Shown: in pieces, positions 36,095 to 48,600 of the stretch
How the letters are laid out: each line of letters opens with the position of its first letter
Position numbering within the stretch: position 1 is the first letter of the stretch
Origin: Scatophagus argus
Lineage: Eukaryota > Chordata > Actinopteri > Scatophagidae
DNA length: 64,000 bases
Assembly (NCBI RefSeq): GCF_020382885.2
Contig: NC_058493.1
Coordinates: 29,242,067 to 29,306,066, forward strand
Direction of reading: 5' to 3'
Position numbers and translations under genes: made by a program
The notes under the pieces: generated by a model
Told to the model about the DNA's origin: nothing
Databases searched by the model: none
What the model saw: the letters and a program-made list of their open reading frames with translations, nothing else

Positions 36095-36289
36095 ATCAGC
36101 TGTCAGGCTGTTGGCTGCAGCTCAGTGTGGAGGTTTTCGTTCGTTCTCGTTCCTCCCTCTGCTCTCTGGCCTGCAGCTTATCAAATCAAATTCCCTGCAA
36201 ATCAGATTAGCACAGACGGACTTTGTCCTGCTGGAGACAGACAGACAGACAGACAGACAGGCAGGCAGACAGACAGGCAGGCAGACAGG
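36059..36289. repeat. (GT)n at 36059-36092 and (CAGA/CAGG)n at 36237-36289
   Basis: A pure GT run, then about 145 bp of unique sequence, then a tetranucleotide CAGA/CAGG run. A purine-rich stretch precedes them (35830-36000). Confidence 0.9.
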
Positions 36290-36480
36290 TGAATGAAGAT
36301 AGAGAAGGTCATGATGCTGATCTTCTGAACTTTAACATAAAGATGAAGCTTCCTCACTCAAGTGTCACTCAGAATCAACCTGATTCGTCTCACTTTGCAT
36401 GTGCTTGAAGTGAGTAAAACTAATCCTGAAGTCAGGAAGTCCGGATCCTCGTCTTTATTCCCAGTTTTTCTTCAGAGTGA

Positions 36481-36503
36481 CCCCCTCCCCCCTCCCCCCT
36501 CCC
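36481..36503 (-). repeat. C-rich run, G-quadruplex motif on minus strand
   Basis: Four consecutive C blocks of 3-6 bases separated by single T. On the minus strand this gives G-tracts with one-base loops, the canonical G4 pattern. Confidence 0.75.
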
Positions 36504-37168
36504 AGCGGAGCTGATAGAGCCGTACGGCTGTTCATCATCAAAACCCCTTCAACAGTAAATAAAACTCAACAGGGGGAGCAAATTATAAAAAGGAAAAAGC
36601 TGGAGCTGAGGCAGGACGTTCCCCGCGGCGCTGGGAGCTGCCAGCTCTGATCTGCGGGGGAGGAGCAGGACGGGTTTTTGGAGGAGTTTGGACTCTGAGT
36701 TTGGACTCAGGGAGAGGAGGATGAGGTGGAGGAGGGGGTGATGGAGGCAGAAGTGGGAAAGCAGCAGCAGAGAGGGGGCTTCTGGGTAGTTCACAGCCTG
36801 GAGAAGCAAAACAATGTGGTGCGTGTGGATATAGTTGAAAGTTGAAAATATCATTTAGACCTCCAGAAAGCGTGAGACACACAGCAGTGTGAAGTATTCA
36901 GAGCCTTTAACTGAAGTAAAAGTACCACGGTGTGAAAATACTCCACTGTAACTTCACACTGCGAGTACCGGAGGTCAAACTTATTTTACTCGAGATGTCT
37001 GCTGAGGGTCTCAGCTGAGGGTGAGACAGGTGGCAGCTCGGCGACATCGACCAGCTGATGGTGGATGATGATGGTGACAGCATGACGACGTAAACTAGTG
37101 AAAAGCCCCGACGTTTCAGTCGTGGGCGGAGCCTCAGAGGAGTGTGATGTCACCCGCTGAAAAAGCTC

Positions 37169-37830
37169 ACTCTTGATCCAGGGGTTTTAGCAAACCATAG
37201 GCCCATCTCCAACCTGGTCTTCAGTTCAAAAATTTTGGAGAAAGTCGTCTCTCCTCTCTCCCCTCTCCTGCTCCCCCTCCCACCTCTCCTGTTTCTCTCT
37301 CCATCTCCCTGTCTCTCCTCTCCCCCCTCTCCCCCCTCCTGTCTCTCCTCCCCCCTCCTGTCTCTCCTCTACCCCCTCCTGTCTCCCCCCCTCTCCTGTC
37401 TCTACTCTACCCCCTCTCCCCCCTCTCCTGTCTCTCTCTCCATCTCCCTGTCTCTCCTCTACCCCCTCCTGTCTCCCCCCCTCTCCTGTCTCTACTCTAC
37501 CCCCTCTCCCCCCTCTCCTGTCTCTCTCTCCATCTCCCTGTCTCTCCTCTACCCCCTCCGGTCTCCCCCCCTCTCCTGTCTCTCTCTCCATCTCCCTGTC
37601 TCTCCTCTCCCCCCTCTCCTCTCCCCCCTCTCCCTCCCAGGCTGTCTACACTGAGTCTGGTTCTGCTGGAGGTTTCTGCCTGTTAAAAGGAAGGTTTTTG
37701 TCTCCACTGTGGCCAAATGCTGACTCGGTGATTCTCTTCTTTTTTTATGCGTTGTTTACACACCTGTAAAGTGTCTTGAGATAACTCTATTATGAATTGG
37801 CACTTTAAATAAAATTGAATTGAATTGAAA
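37169..37830 (+). mobile_element. Internally deleted L2-type LINE with polypyrimidine tract
   Basis: Residues from 37169 read LDPGVLANHRPISNL and KILEKVV, the L2 reverse-transcriptase start. They break off at about 37246 into a 390-bp C/T tract. From about 37637 the typical teleost L2 3' end resumes (GTTCTGCTGGAGGTTTCTGCC, then TTGAGATAAC, then tail AATAAAATTGAATTGAATTG). Most of the RT and the C-terminal ORF are missing. The tract contains repeated CATCTCCCTGTCTCTCCTCT blocks at 37302, 37441, 37531 and 37589. Confidence 0.85.
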
Positions 37831-39678
37831 TTGCCCTCATGGCACAGCTCTGAGGCCCGTCGCTGAGTTTCAGGCCGCCGTGGCTCCACTTTGATTCTTG
37901 TGTGGGTCGAGGAAACAATGAGGGGGTGTTTTTTCCCGTCTACCTCTCCCATTCATAAAACATCCGATATTCCAGTTGTTCGTCCTGCTGTCAACTGACT
38001 CCACCGCCTCCCCACATTGTAAAAACATCCAATAAAGAGCAGCCATATGAGGTTCATTTACATCAAAACAAAAAGACTGAAGACGACAACACAGATATAA
38101 AAGTGATTTGGAAAAGAGAACGTAGAAATGCTCAGACTGATTGAAGTTAGATCTCTGAACAATAAGCCACATGGCACCATCAGTGGTCATCCAGCTGGGA
38201 CATTTTGCATCCTAACATTTGACCACGATAACGCAGAAAGGTGCTCGTTTTCACTCCTGAATCTGAGCTCAGAGCAAATAAACCAGATGTTACAACTCAA
38301 CAGTAACATCAGCCTTGTCCTCGACACAAACAGTGAGCACTAAACCACGCTAGCCTGGATGTTCACCACATCCAGCTAACCCAAAATCAGCTGCTTGATT
38401 CCTGCAGAAATGTCCACAGATGATTCATTTAATTCACGTTAGTGGACTTCCTTCCTTGCTGGCTGACTCTCCTGGAAGTTACAGCCACAGGAAGTGACCC
38501 GCACCATTAACTGCAACAAAACTACAGATTTCTCTTGTCTGAACTTTGAACTGTATGTGCTCAACTTACCTAAATGCATGACAAAGGTCTGGTTGTTAAC
38601 AGAGAATTTAACGTATAAATACCCTTGTGTGGTATATTCAGAGCACAGTTAATGTGACTGAATAAAACCATTGTCTGCAATATAAAAATGCACAATAATG
38701 AGATGACCTTCATGATGTAAAGTTCGATTTGCTCTCTTGGAGGTTTTCTTTGGTTGATTGTTTGCACTCATTACTTTGAAGGATAAAGTGCCTATGTTGG
38801 TGTGTGTGTATTATCAAAAAGTATCAGACATGATTTCACCATACATTTCGTAATCATTTAAATATCACAGGAGTATTTGTTTGACTGACTGTCTGAGAGC
38901 TGTGACCATTCACGTCCTCACTGTGGACGACCACAACCTGAAGCTTAGCGTCTCAGGCTGAGACTGCAGTTGTAAAGAAGAGAGGTGGAGACCTTCTGGG
39001 GGCTTCAGACTCTAAGTTATTTGTCTGTTGGGATTAAAACAACAGCACACAGGCTTTATCTGATCTCAGAACAGAACACCGTCGATATTTGTCTCAGAGG
39101 TCGACTCAACCTACGAATCAGTCAGGCTGATTCGGTCATGAAGGAACAGGTTGATTAGCAGACTCATCATGTTTCTGGTGTTGTTGTTTAATCCCTTCCT
39201 TAAGCTCCTTCATATCAGCATGTCAAGACAAAAGATTTCCAGTCTGAGTCTGAACTGGACTCCCTTGTGACAAGATTGATTGCTAATGGGACATTATGTC
39301 AAGTCAAGAAAATTTATTTATGATCTGCCAAAGACACAACACAAATTCTCTCATGACACCCTCCAAACTCTTTAATTTAGTCTTTGACATACAGAAGGCC
39401 AACGTTTCCCCATTTAGAAGGCATAAAAACTGGAGCTGACCCTGCTTCCAGGTCATCGCTAGCTGCTAGCCTAGGCTAGCTAGCAGAACTGAAGAGCTTC
39501 TGACTAATGAGTGAGAAGGCTACTAAAGTGAGAGAGGACTATGAGTGCTTGAGCCAGACAAGTGTGGCAGGTAATTAGTCGCTATGTGGTGAAGAACAGA
39601 ACAAAGTGCACAGCGTTGAGCTAACGACCGGTGACGTGTTCTCATCCCAGCTTGTCACGTACCAACACTTTGTTGTGT
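37831..39678. other. Intergenic, no gene recognised
   Basis: No exon-like block or recognisable domain. A short open stretch near 38128 resembles the start of an L2 endonuclease (IEVRSLNNK) but is too short to call. Confidence 0.45.
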
Positions 39679-39796
39679 GTTTCATCCAGATATCTGTGGA
39701 GATTCTCAGTCATCCAGGTCATATTCACTCAAAGAGTTAAAGCAAGGGGTCTGGACTTGTGAAGACGCCTTGCTTTAACTCTTTGAGTTTCATCCA
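39679..39796 (+). mobile_element. 98-bp hairpin insertion with 10-bp target duplication
   Basis: GTTTCATCCA at 39679-39688 and 39787-39796 flanks a 98-bp insert. Its 5' part (CTGTGGAGATTCTCAG then TCATCCAGGTCAT) matches the tag of the 7.6-kb insert. A hairpin follows: 21-bp perfect arms 39727-39747 and 39768-39788 around a 20-nt loop. The arms differ completely from those at 7.6 kb. The right arm overlaps the duplication by two bases. Confidence 0.75.
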
Positions 39797-41708
39797 CATG
39801 CACAAGATTCCCTTTAACACCAAAGCCTTCCCTGCACAAAGCCTTTCTGACACGTGCTTTACATGAACTTTTGCTCATTCATGAGCTTTATGCGTACTTT
39901 TGAACTTCGGACAGATCCAGGCTGGCTGTTTCCTCCTGTTTCCAGGCTTTATGCTAGGCTAGGCTAGGCTAACTAAACCCTGACTCTAGCTCTTTCCTGA
40001 ACACAAAGACATGAGATTAATGAGAACTCAAACATGTCACCCTCAGAAGAAAGGGAAAAAGGTTTATAACACAACCTCGCTGACAGGGATGTTTTCTCCA
40101 TGACTCCATGACATGACCCCTCAGTCTTCATGGCTGGACATATGGGACACAAGATCGCAGCTATGTGTTGAACCTTATTTGACCTCCGTTTGACCTCTGC
40201 CTTTTTTCTGTGCACTTTGTGACTTAATCAGATTTGGTGGGGAAGCAGGTCAAGGTAAAGCCAGTAGATTACTTCTTCATATCTCACACTATTCGCCTTC
40301 GGGGTGCTCGTTATCCGCTCATATTAGCCAGCTAGCATGAGGTCCAATCAGCTTACAAATCCCAAACCAGTTGACCCCTGCGTGACCTTGGGCCTCTGAG
40401 TCCAGGTTAAGGTAGAGTTTTCTAAGAATTCACCAGCTGGGCCTCCTTTCAGCTGACTCCCACAGTCATATGCTAAGACTGGAGCTGTGAAAATGTCACC
40501 TGAACAAACACGCTACTGGATTTCCCATCAGCCCCTGCAATTACATGCTCATTCCCCTCACTTTCACCGGAGATTAGGATGGTACAGGGGCTTATCACAG
40601 ATTAGGACCGCAGTTCAAGGCTTCGTATGGGAGAATGTGCACAGTTGGAGTGAGTAAATCTGTTGAGGAATGGCACATTCACACCATCTGTAGGCTGAGT
40701 ATCATGAGCAGGCTCAGCGACCTCGTGCCCCTGGGCCAAGGCAGCGTCTGGCACCACTGACGCCCAGCACCATCACTCTGTTTAAGGGCATTTCTGGTGT
40801 TTTTAAAAAGGCATTTCCAATATTAACGATGGCTTCCACAGAACGAGGTTACCACAGGAAGAAGTGTTTTTATTCTGTATCATGCTGAGGAAATAATAAT
40901 AAATAATAATCCCTCCCCTCTCCCTGTGAGATGGAACTGAAGCTTCTAGCTTCAGCAAAACCTCATTCAGAATCCCACTAACATTTGTAAAGAAGCTAAT
41001 AACTAAGAATGCAGTCTCTCAGCAGTATGTCTCGCTTCATGTGTTCACATGAGCATGGCAGCATTTGTATGAGAAACAATCTCACATGGTTGTTTATTAA
41101 GTGTTAATGCTTTTAACAAACACCATTTTCCAAAAACCCTTGATGTCTGTGGGATTATTGTCTGCACAGCTTCTGAAGGCTAATTCTTCAGTCTTATTCA
41201 GAAGTTCAACACAAATCACACCAGTTTGATCACCAGGTTCACTGGGCTTCATCTCAAAATGGACAAGGACACGAAGGAAATGTTGTGACGGAGAGAAGCA
41301 CCAGATAAAACTGAAGACCGAAGACCTCATGATGTCAGGGTCGGTTTTAAAGTCAACTGTTCGTGTGCTGATTGTTTTACTGCAAAACCGTCCCTCTTAT
41401 GTTATTATCATTAGGGACAGTTAAAGAGCCTCTGTTAGACTGAGTTTCTCTGTGGCTCCAGTTCACAGGACCAACTCGGCCTTGTTGTCTTCATTTCTGG
41501 CTGCATTTCACCCCATAAAAGGATGAAAACATGAGTCATCAATAAAAATCCAATCACACACATCCTATCCCGTCCCCTCCACGTGATTGGAGGACACAAA
41601 CTCTCCGAGAGCTGCAGACTCTGCATGACACCAGAGCTCCACTTTAAACAACCACCATTAAGCTCCAGTTGGAGTGACCTGTTTCATCCGCACAGAGAGG
41701 TTTAAACA
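39797..41708. other. Intergenic, no gene recognised
   Basis: Mixed-composition sequence with no splice-bordered frame. Only short low-complexity features are present (for example GCTAG-rich words near 39950-39970). Nothing else could be supported. Confidence 0.45.
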
Positions 41709-41947
41709 CAGAGACAGGCAGGCAGACAGGCAGAGAGACAGACAGGCACACAGAGAGACAGGCAGGCAGAGAGAGACTGGCAGGCAGAGAGACAAGCAGA
41801 TAGACAGAGAGACAATCAGGCAGAGAGACAGGCAGGCAGACAGACAGACAGGCAGAGAGAGACAGGCAGGCAGACAGATAGACAGACAGACAGAGAGAAA
41901 CAGGCAGCCAGACAGGAAGGCAGACAGACAGGCAGGCAGACAGACAG
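41709..41947 (+). repeat. (CAGA/CAGG/GAGA)n microsatellite
   Basis: About 240 bp of tetranucleotide CAGA and CAGG units with GAGA interruptions. All long reading frames here are products of the repeat. Confidence 0.95.
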
Positions 41948-44900
41948 GTTGACTGCGCAAGTTCTAAAGAAACGACCACAGAGAAACGTGAAGAAGAAAC
42001 TGAGTCCTGAGTTTCCTCCCAAGTCATGTTGTTAAAGCTCAGAGAAGAGAAGGAGAGGAGGAGGCAGTGAAGGAGAGAAAGAGTGAAGGGAAGGAGGAGG
42101 AAACGAGGAGATGGAGAGGTAAAGGAAGGTGAAGAAACATTAACCTCAGCTTTTCTTTTCTTTCACTTTCAGACTGCAGGTTCAAACCGGGCCGGTGACC
42201 TCGAGCCGTCGGAGACAGTCTGCCGCGACGCATAACAGGAAGTCAACAAACACGGGACAAAAGGTTTCCTGTGTGTTCGACTGAGAGCCGATAGTTTCAT
42301 CCTTCTGCCTAATAAACTCTGTGTTAAACTGCAGGCTGTTGAACCCACTCTGTGTGTTTATTGTTCTGCATCACAACACAAACCAGCTGGAACAATAACG
42401 CCACAGAAGTGTTTCGGGGACATCCTGTTGTTTAATCCAGTGTTTGTCGTGGATGTTATGTGGTTCAGTGCATCATTCATATTTAATTCCCTGAGTGTAA
42501 CACGTGTTCTGAGCTCTTCCAAACAGACAGGTGAATCATCTCCAGCACTGCTGTCTCTGTTCCCAGGTGTGTTGTGTTGATGACCGCTGGCCCCTTCTGG
42601 ATGACCGGCGACGTCACGTTGCAGCGCGTTATGAGGTCGAGTCTCTGCTTCAGACAACAGAAACACTTTGATTGGTGACTTTGTGCATGATGACACTGCA
42701 GACTGATGAGTTCTTCCTCTGACACACACTGTTTCATCATGCTGAGGTCACTGTGACTGGATACTGTGTTGTAAGATCAGATATTTTGGTGAAAGCAGAT
42801 GAGATATGTTGTCGGCGAACATCGTGCTGACACATTCTGTATTTTTGTCACTTAAACTCGCTGCAGCTTTTTAATCTTCCCTATTCCGGTATTTACGTTT
42901 TAGTCGTCCTAAGCTCTGTGTCTTCGGGGGGGGGAATGACCCTGATGATGTCACAGTGATGTCACCAGGGTCATTTCAGCTTGAGAAAACATGAATGGAA
43001 GTTAATGACAAATAATTTGTTGATGCTGTTTGGACTGAGCCATGAACACATGATGTCTGTCAAAGATGATTTTATGACAGTTTGGCTCAGGGATGATGAA
43101 GTATCATGGAGTTTTGTGTGAAACCCCAGTGAACTTCATGTCAGAAAACACATCACCAACACCAACATGGCTGCTAGCTTGACACAAAGGCAGTATTGAA
43201 AGAGCTGGAAATCACTACGAGATGGCCATGTTGCCAGCTGCACAGAGTTCCTTAAAATGTATTTCTGCCTGTTCTCTTTGGGGGTTTTTTATGCTGAATG
43301 TGTTTAAATTGTTATTTTTATTCATCTTGATGACACAGGGATTAAAGAAAGGAGTGAGTGGTGATTTGATCGTGGAGTCATGGATGTTTAAGAGCAATTC
43401 ATCTCAGCTCGTGACCCTCTGAAACAAAACACTGTCTTGTTACTGGATTCACGAGTCTCAGGGTCAAACCTCAACGACATGAAAATGAAGAAGAGCTAAA
43501 TAAAGCATCCATCAACGCACGCATAAGGAAACAAAACTGAAGAAAGGGAACAAAGTACAAAAAAAAATCAGACAATAACAAAGACAAACAAAAGAAAGAG
43601 AAACAAACAGAAATCATTTATTTGGCTCATCGTTGAAGGTCACATCATGTTCATCAGTTCCACAAAGGCCTGTTTGGTGCTCCCTGCAGGTCAAAGGTCA
43701 GAGAGGTGAGACCAGTTTCCACAGCGGTCCTCCCACAGCTTTCACACCAGCCTATGTGTGTTCATCACAGGTCCTCGCCCACCCGCTGCTGACAGACAGC
43801 CCATCGTCATGACAACAGAGACACATTGGGGACACGTCTGAGGTGTTCCTGAGCGAGTGGGTGCTCAGTCAAGAGATCATCAACCAAAACAAAAGGTCAA
43901 AAGAATCCAAAGACAACAAGTCAGCGGGCACTTCCTCATGTCTGCGTTAAGGCGGTTCTTTATGTGACAAAGTTGATATTTTGTTGGGAAAAAAGACGCT
44001 CAAAACCGATGTCAGCTATGACTCCCAGGCAGCCAATCACAGCGCTTCACACACACCGAGTTAGCGATCAGATAAAGATAAGATTAAAGGTCAGATTTGC
44101 ATTCTGTGCGCCTTCGCCGGTGGCCTTCTTGTTTAAATGATCTGGAGGAGGTCGTTTGAAGACATGTCTGAAACAGGAAAAGACTTTCATGGTGCGAGGA
44201 GCTGCTGGCTCTTTTTCTTTTCTGGTCCAGTTTATCCTTCAGACCAGCTCCTCAAAGTCACTGAAACTCAGGACTCTTCCTCATGACATAAAGACGAACA
44301 GGTCCGTGTTCTCAGCTCCAGTGTCCATGTTCGTCCATCAGTTTGACGGGTGGCTTGAACCGTTTTCCTCAACGCCTCACCAATCTGTTCACCTGTAGTT
44401 CGCTAACAGCTAACAGATGTCTTGCTGTAATGCACCTTGGGAGTTTACTTTTGACATTTTGACATCATTTTGACCAGTTTGACATCGTCATGTCTCGTCA
44501 ACGCTCCTCACTCCTCCACCAGCCGCTCGACTCCGAAGAGGCTCCTCCCACTTTGCAGCTGCTGTTGTGGACATAAAAGTTACAGTGACATTAATTATAT
44601 GCTAACGTGGGCTGTCAGAGGGAATTTCAGCTGAATATAAAGCAAATTGAAACAATGTGAATTAAATTTGAATTGTGTTACAGAGGAAGGCTGTCAGCAC
44701 TAAGGCAAAGAACTTTTTCAACTTAAAATCACGAGATCTGCGTAGATCTTCACTAATAACCGAAATGTTGAGCAACAGATGGGACTGCCGACCCGCAGGT
44801 GACGTCGGGGAGAGTTTGTTCCTTCTAATTGGAGTTTATTGAAGCTGCTTTGTGTGCCGTGACCCTCTGTTTAGTTCGATGACGTCGAGCATTGTTTTAC

Positions 44901-45479
44901 CTGCTTTTCATGCTGACTGGAGGCTTTTTAAGCTCTTTTCAGCTCCTTCTGTTAGCTGGTTGAGAGGCAGCTTACAGTACGTGAACTCTTATATAACTCG
45001 TGCTGCTCTGAGCTCAGTGTTTGTGTTGTTGTTGTGCAGACGCAGCGATGACGAGCAGGCACATGCTCCCTAAGAGGATTCATTGCCGTATCTGCCAAGC
45101 ATGACTCTCTGCAGGCTTTTTATTTTCTGGTCTTCGAGCGGCCATCGTCCTCCCTTCCATTCATCATGTGTCTCACTCTCTCGTCTCTTCTTCTGTTGGC
45201 AAACCTGAAAGAGGAAGTCAGTGAAACCACTTCGTACTTCTTGAGAGTTTAGTTTTTGTGCTGATTCACTGCTGCTCTCCAGAAGTCAACACAAAACAGT
45301 TAGACTCCAAAAAATATCATCCACTCAAATTTCTTCATCTAACAATTTAAAGAACCATAAATCAGCCAATCAGGGAAAAGCACACCATTATCTATACCTG
45401 CTCAACCGGATAAATTATCCATACGCGATGGGAATGGGAGGGGCCTAAGCCAGAACTGAGCAGGACTGACTGGAAGCAA
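41948..45479. other. Intergenic, no gene recognised
   Basis: Purine-rich tract at 42040-42130, then ordinary mixed sequence. No domain, splice-consistent frame or RNA gene was recognised in 3.5 kb. Confidence 0.45.
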
Positions 45480-45666
45480 TTTAAACAACTGTTGAGAGCA
45501 GTTTCACGTACAGTATTTCATATTTTTATATTTTTTCTTAAGTGTGCAATTTTAATTTTCTGCTGACTATTTATAAGTGTGCTTTTAAGCCGAGAATCTG
45601 CACAAAATTTCGTTATGCTTGCATAATGACAATAAAGACTCTTGAATCTTGAATCTTGAATCTTGT
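45480..45666 (+). mobile_element. Retroposon 3' tail fragment
   Basis: The end AATGACAATAAAGACTCTTG followed by repeats of TTGAATC is a typical LINE/SINE 3' end in teleosts, with a short tandem tail in place of poly(A). The upstream border is not defined, so the start is approximate. Family not assigned. Confidence 0.55.
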
Positions 45667-48600
45667 AGGAACTACTTTCTTTATGTTGCACTTGTGTGCT
45701 GCTACTCAAGAGGCTCGCGTTTGTGCCGGGGCAAGTGTAAACATTGATGACATCCTTCTTGGCTCAGCTAGCTTAGTGAGCTTCACTAACTGAGCCTGTC
45801 ATCCACGAGTAGACTGAAACTGCTCACAGTGAGTTCTGTGGATTGTGAAGTGGGACTGGGACTGGGTTGAAATGCCATTGAGTTTTATTGAAGAAAAGGC
45901 AGACGACTCTACAGCTGATCTCCAATACTCTGCAGCTCACACCAAAACTACCTGGTTGGATAAGCAGCACTGCAGGGAAGAGGAAACGTGTATACTTTTG
46001 ATTTTGGAGTGAACTGTGCCTTTAAGCCTGAAGCTGTTATGACTCGATCAGAAGCTGAACAGAGCTGAGCTTCAGATCAATGTTTTCGATCAGAAGAGAT
46101 ACTGACAGACATGATGCTCTCCTGCTTCAGCCCAGTACTCGCTCAGCCCTAATCAACAGGTTCATGACACCCTCAGTGACTCGTTTACGTTGAGGTTTTT
46201 TGCAGACCACTTTGTGGATTTCTCTTCTTGTGTCAGAGAGTCTGGGTTGAAATCCTGTTCTGGGGGGTCAGCTTCACCGGTCTGAGTGCCACAGGTGTGA
46301 TGCTGATGTGTTGTTTGTTATCTGTCTCCAGGGCCTTTGGAGATGAGGAACACCATAAGCTGATGTTGAACCACAAAACCAAATACAAAAGGCCACAATC
46401 CACTCACCAGCTTCTTGACATCAAACCAAAACAGAAAGCGTGTTGGTCTGTCTGTGGTTCCACGTACCTAAAGCAGCTTGTGGGCATCATTAAGCAGCCC
46501 ACGGGTTCAACGTGTTGCTGCACATTCAGTCAGAGTCACCAATCACACCCAGCACTTCCTAAGAGCCACATTTATCATTATCAGAGTTTTTACGTCCTGC
46601 TGCAGTCACATGGTTCTGTCAGCTCTGTCAAACACTGATGGCCGTCCAAGACTCACAATCTGGCACTCTGGAAACAAGCTGGAAAGAGGTCTGAAGAATC
46701 CCTGCTGGCTGCCTTCTTTAAACTGAAGGTATTTAGACCCTGACAAAGTCAGGAGATGTATTTCTGTGGCAGGAGTGCACTCTGACATTTCTCACTAAAG
46801 GCTGAGAACCAGCAGCTTCCAGCTCCGACTCACGTCCACACCTCAGCGTCTCCAGTGAATTTACAGCTCAGATAAGGAGGGATGGTTAATGCACATTGCT
46901 TAATTTCTGCATAATTTGTTATGGTGACCTCTGAACTTCTCCTGACGGCCGTGTCGACGCCTGACGGGGGGAGGTTAATGATAATGCCGTCACATAAATC
47001 GTGGTGATAGCGGCCCGAGCCAACAGGACTGTCTTCCACTGTGAGAAATACGACTGAGCTAATGGTGAGACTGGGATTAGAGCTGAGAGCCTCCCAGCAG
47101 ACAGACAGGTTTAGCCTCTCAGCACCTTCATTTACTGAAGAATGATGTGAGCTCAGCAGGCCTGAAGTCGTCACAGGCTTACAGAAAAGTCAGTCTGAAC
47201 CTGACTTCAGCGTGTACTGTGTCGTCCTCCTGTCCTGTCAGTCCACAGTCCTGCTAAGGTCAAAAAACCACCCCAACTATTTTACAAAATAAAAGCATGA
47301 AAAGTGCACAGTATGGGCATAAAGGGACAGTTTGTGTTTCCTCTGGCTTCCCTCCACTTTACCACCAGCCCCAGCTTTCACGGTGAAAAACGTCCAACTA
47401 AGGAAAAAATCTGACGGACATAAAGCGTCTTTTTGTTCAAGTTTGCTCTTTAATGGTTTCAGTTTCAGTTCTGCTTGGTAGTATTTTGAAAGTGGAATGA
47501 AGAAGCACAGACGGAGGATGTTTACATTCTGAAGACAGGACTTGACAGCAGCTGAGTGTCCCTCCAATACAGAAAAATTCATTTCCAGAAAATCACCAAG
47601 AAAGAGAGAAAAACAATATAGAAAACCCTTTCTGAGGCCTTTCTGTTTGCTTGTTTCATGTGTTGACTTGCTGAAGTGTCCTCAGTGCTGGCGTTCGATC
47701 TAACGTCATTAAGTCAGACACTTGATGTGCCTTTCCAATATTTTTTTTAATGTTTTGGGGTTTTTTTGAGAATTTTTTTGTGTTTCCACTCAAGTTTTTG
47801 AAAACAGGCAGATGGAACCAAGCCTGGAGAAAAGGTTTGGTCTGATCTGGTCTGGTCTTTTAACAAAGTGATCCACCCCCCACAGTAACATGCAGGTCAC
47901 ATGCAGTTTCAGTTTTCCATTCACGCTTATCGACATGCAGTACTTGTTATTCCGTCTTTTGCTTAGTGTGTTTACTGCACGAGTTCACACACCTGAACCT
48001 GACTCGGACTCGTCGCGTCGTGTTAGTCGACACTCGAAGTTTTCATGGCTTTGTTTCTGACCGTCGCTGTGGTGTATTTTGTCTCACAGCCACCGCCGGT
48101 TGTAGAAGAGGTCAGAGGTCACACCTTTACCGTCTCTCTTCACTGCTTCCTGTGACGTTCTGGGTGGGTTTGTCCCACCTGTTCAGGCCTCTCAGCTCCC
48201 AGTGTGAAGCGGGCCTCAGACGCCTCTCAGCTGGATGTCTTGTTGGATTACTTTGTCTCGCCGTCTGCGCTGCGATACGAGAAAATTACCAGGCTGAGCC
48301 CATAATGATGCCGCATTAATGTGTTGCCGTGGTTACGCCCCACATCATCCCCACCGCCGTCCACCTGTGCAGGCAGCGCGCCACATCACGACACCACCCT
48401 GACATCACACCTCCCACGCGTCCTGTGACGAGTCTGAGCGCGCAGCCTTCTCCTGATTGGCTGCTCATCCTGCCCTTAATCAAAGTGTGGCGGCGGTGCT
48501 AATAGCTCGCCATCCATCAAAAGCCTTCAGAATTATGACAAGGTAATTACTGGTTTGAAAATCACACAACAGGACTCGGTTTTTATTGATTCAATCAGTG

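Noticed and set aside
38128..38343. Open frame beginning MLRLIEVRSLNNK, like the start of an L2 endonuclease
   Set aside because: Similarity covers about ten residues and then stops; too little to call a LINE fragment.
39457..39485. CCAGGTCAT followed by a GCTAGC-rich palindrome, similar in outline to the hairpin insertions
   Set aside because: The rest of the 5' tag and a flanking duplication are missing. GCTAGC words make chance palindromes likely.
41644..42027. Cys/Leu-rich frames over the CAGA repeat
   Set aside because: Translation of a tetranucleotide microsatellite; no splice borders or domain.
47966..48319. 117-codon plus-strand frame MCLLHEFTHLN
   Set aside because: No recognisable domain, no splice borders, and it overlaps a block better read as non-coding.
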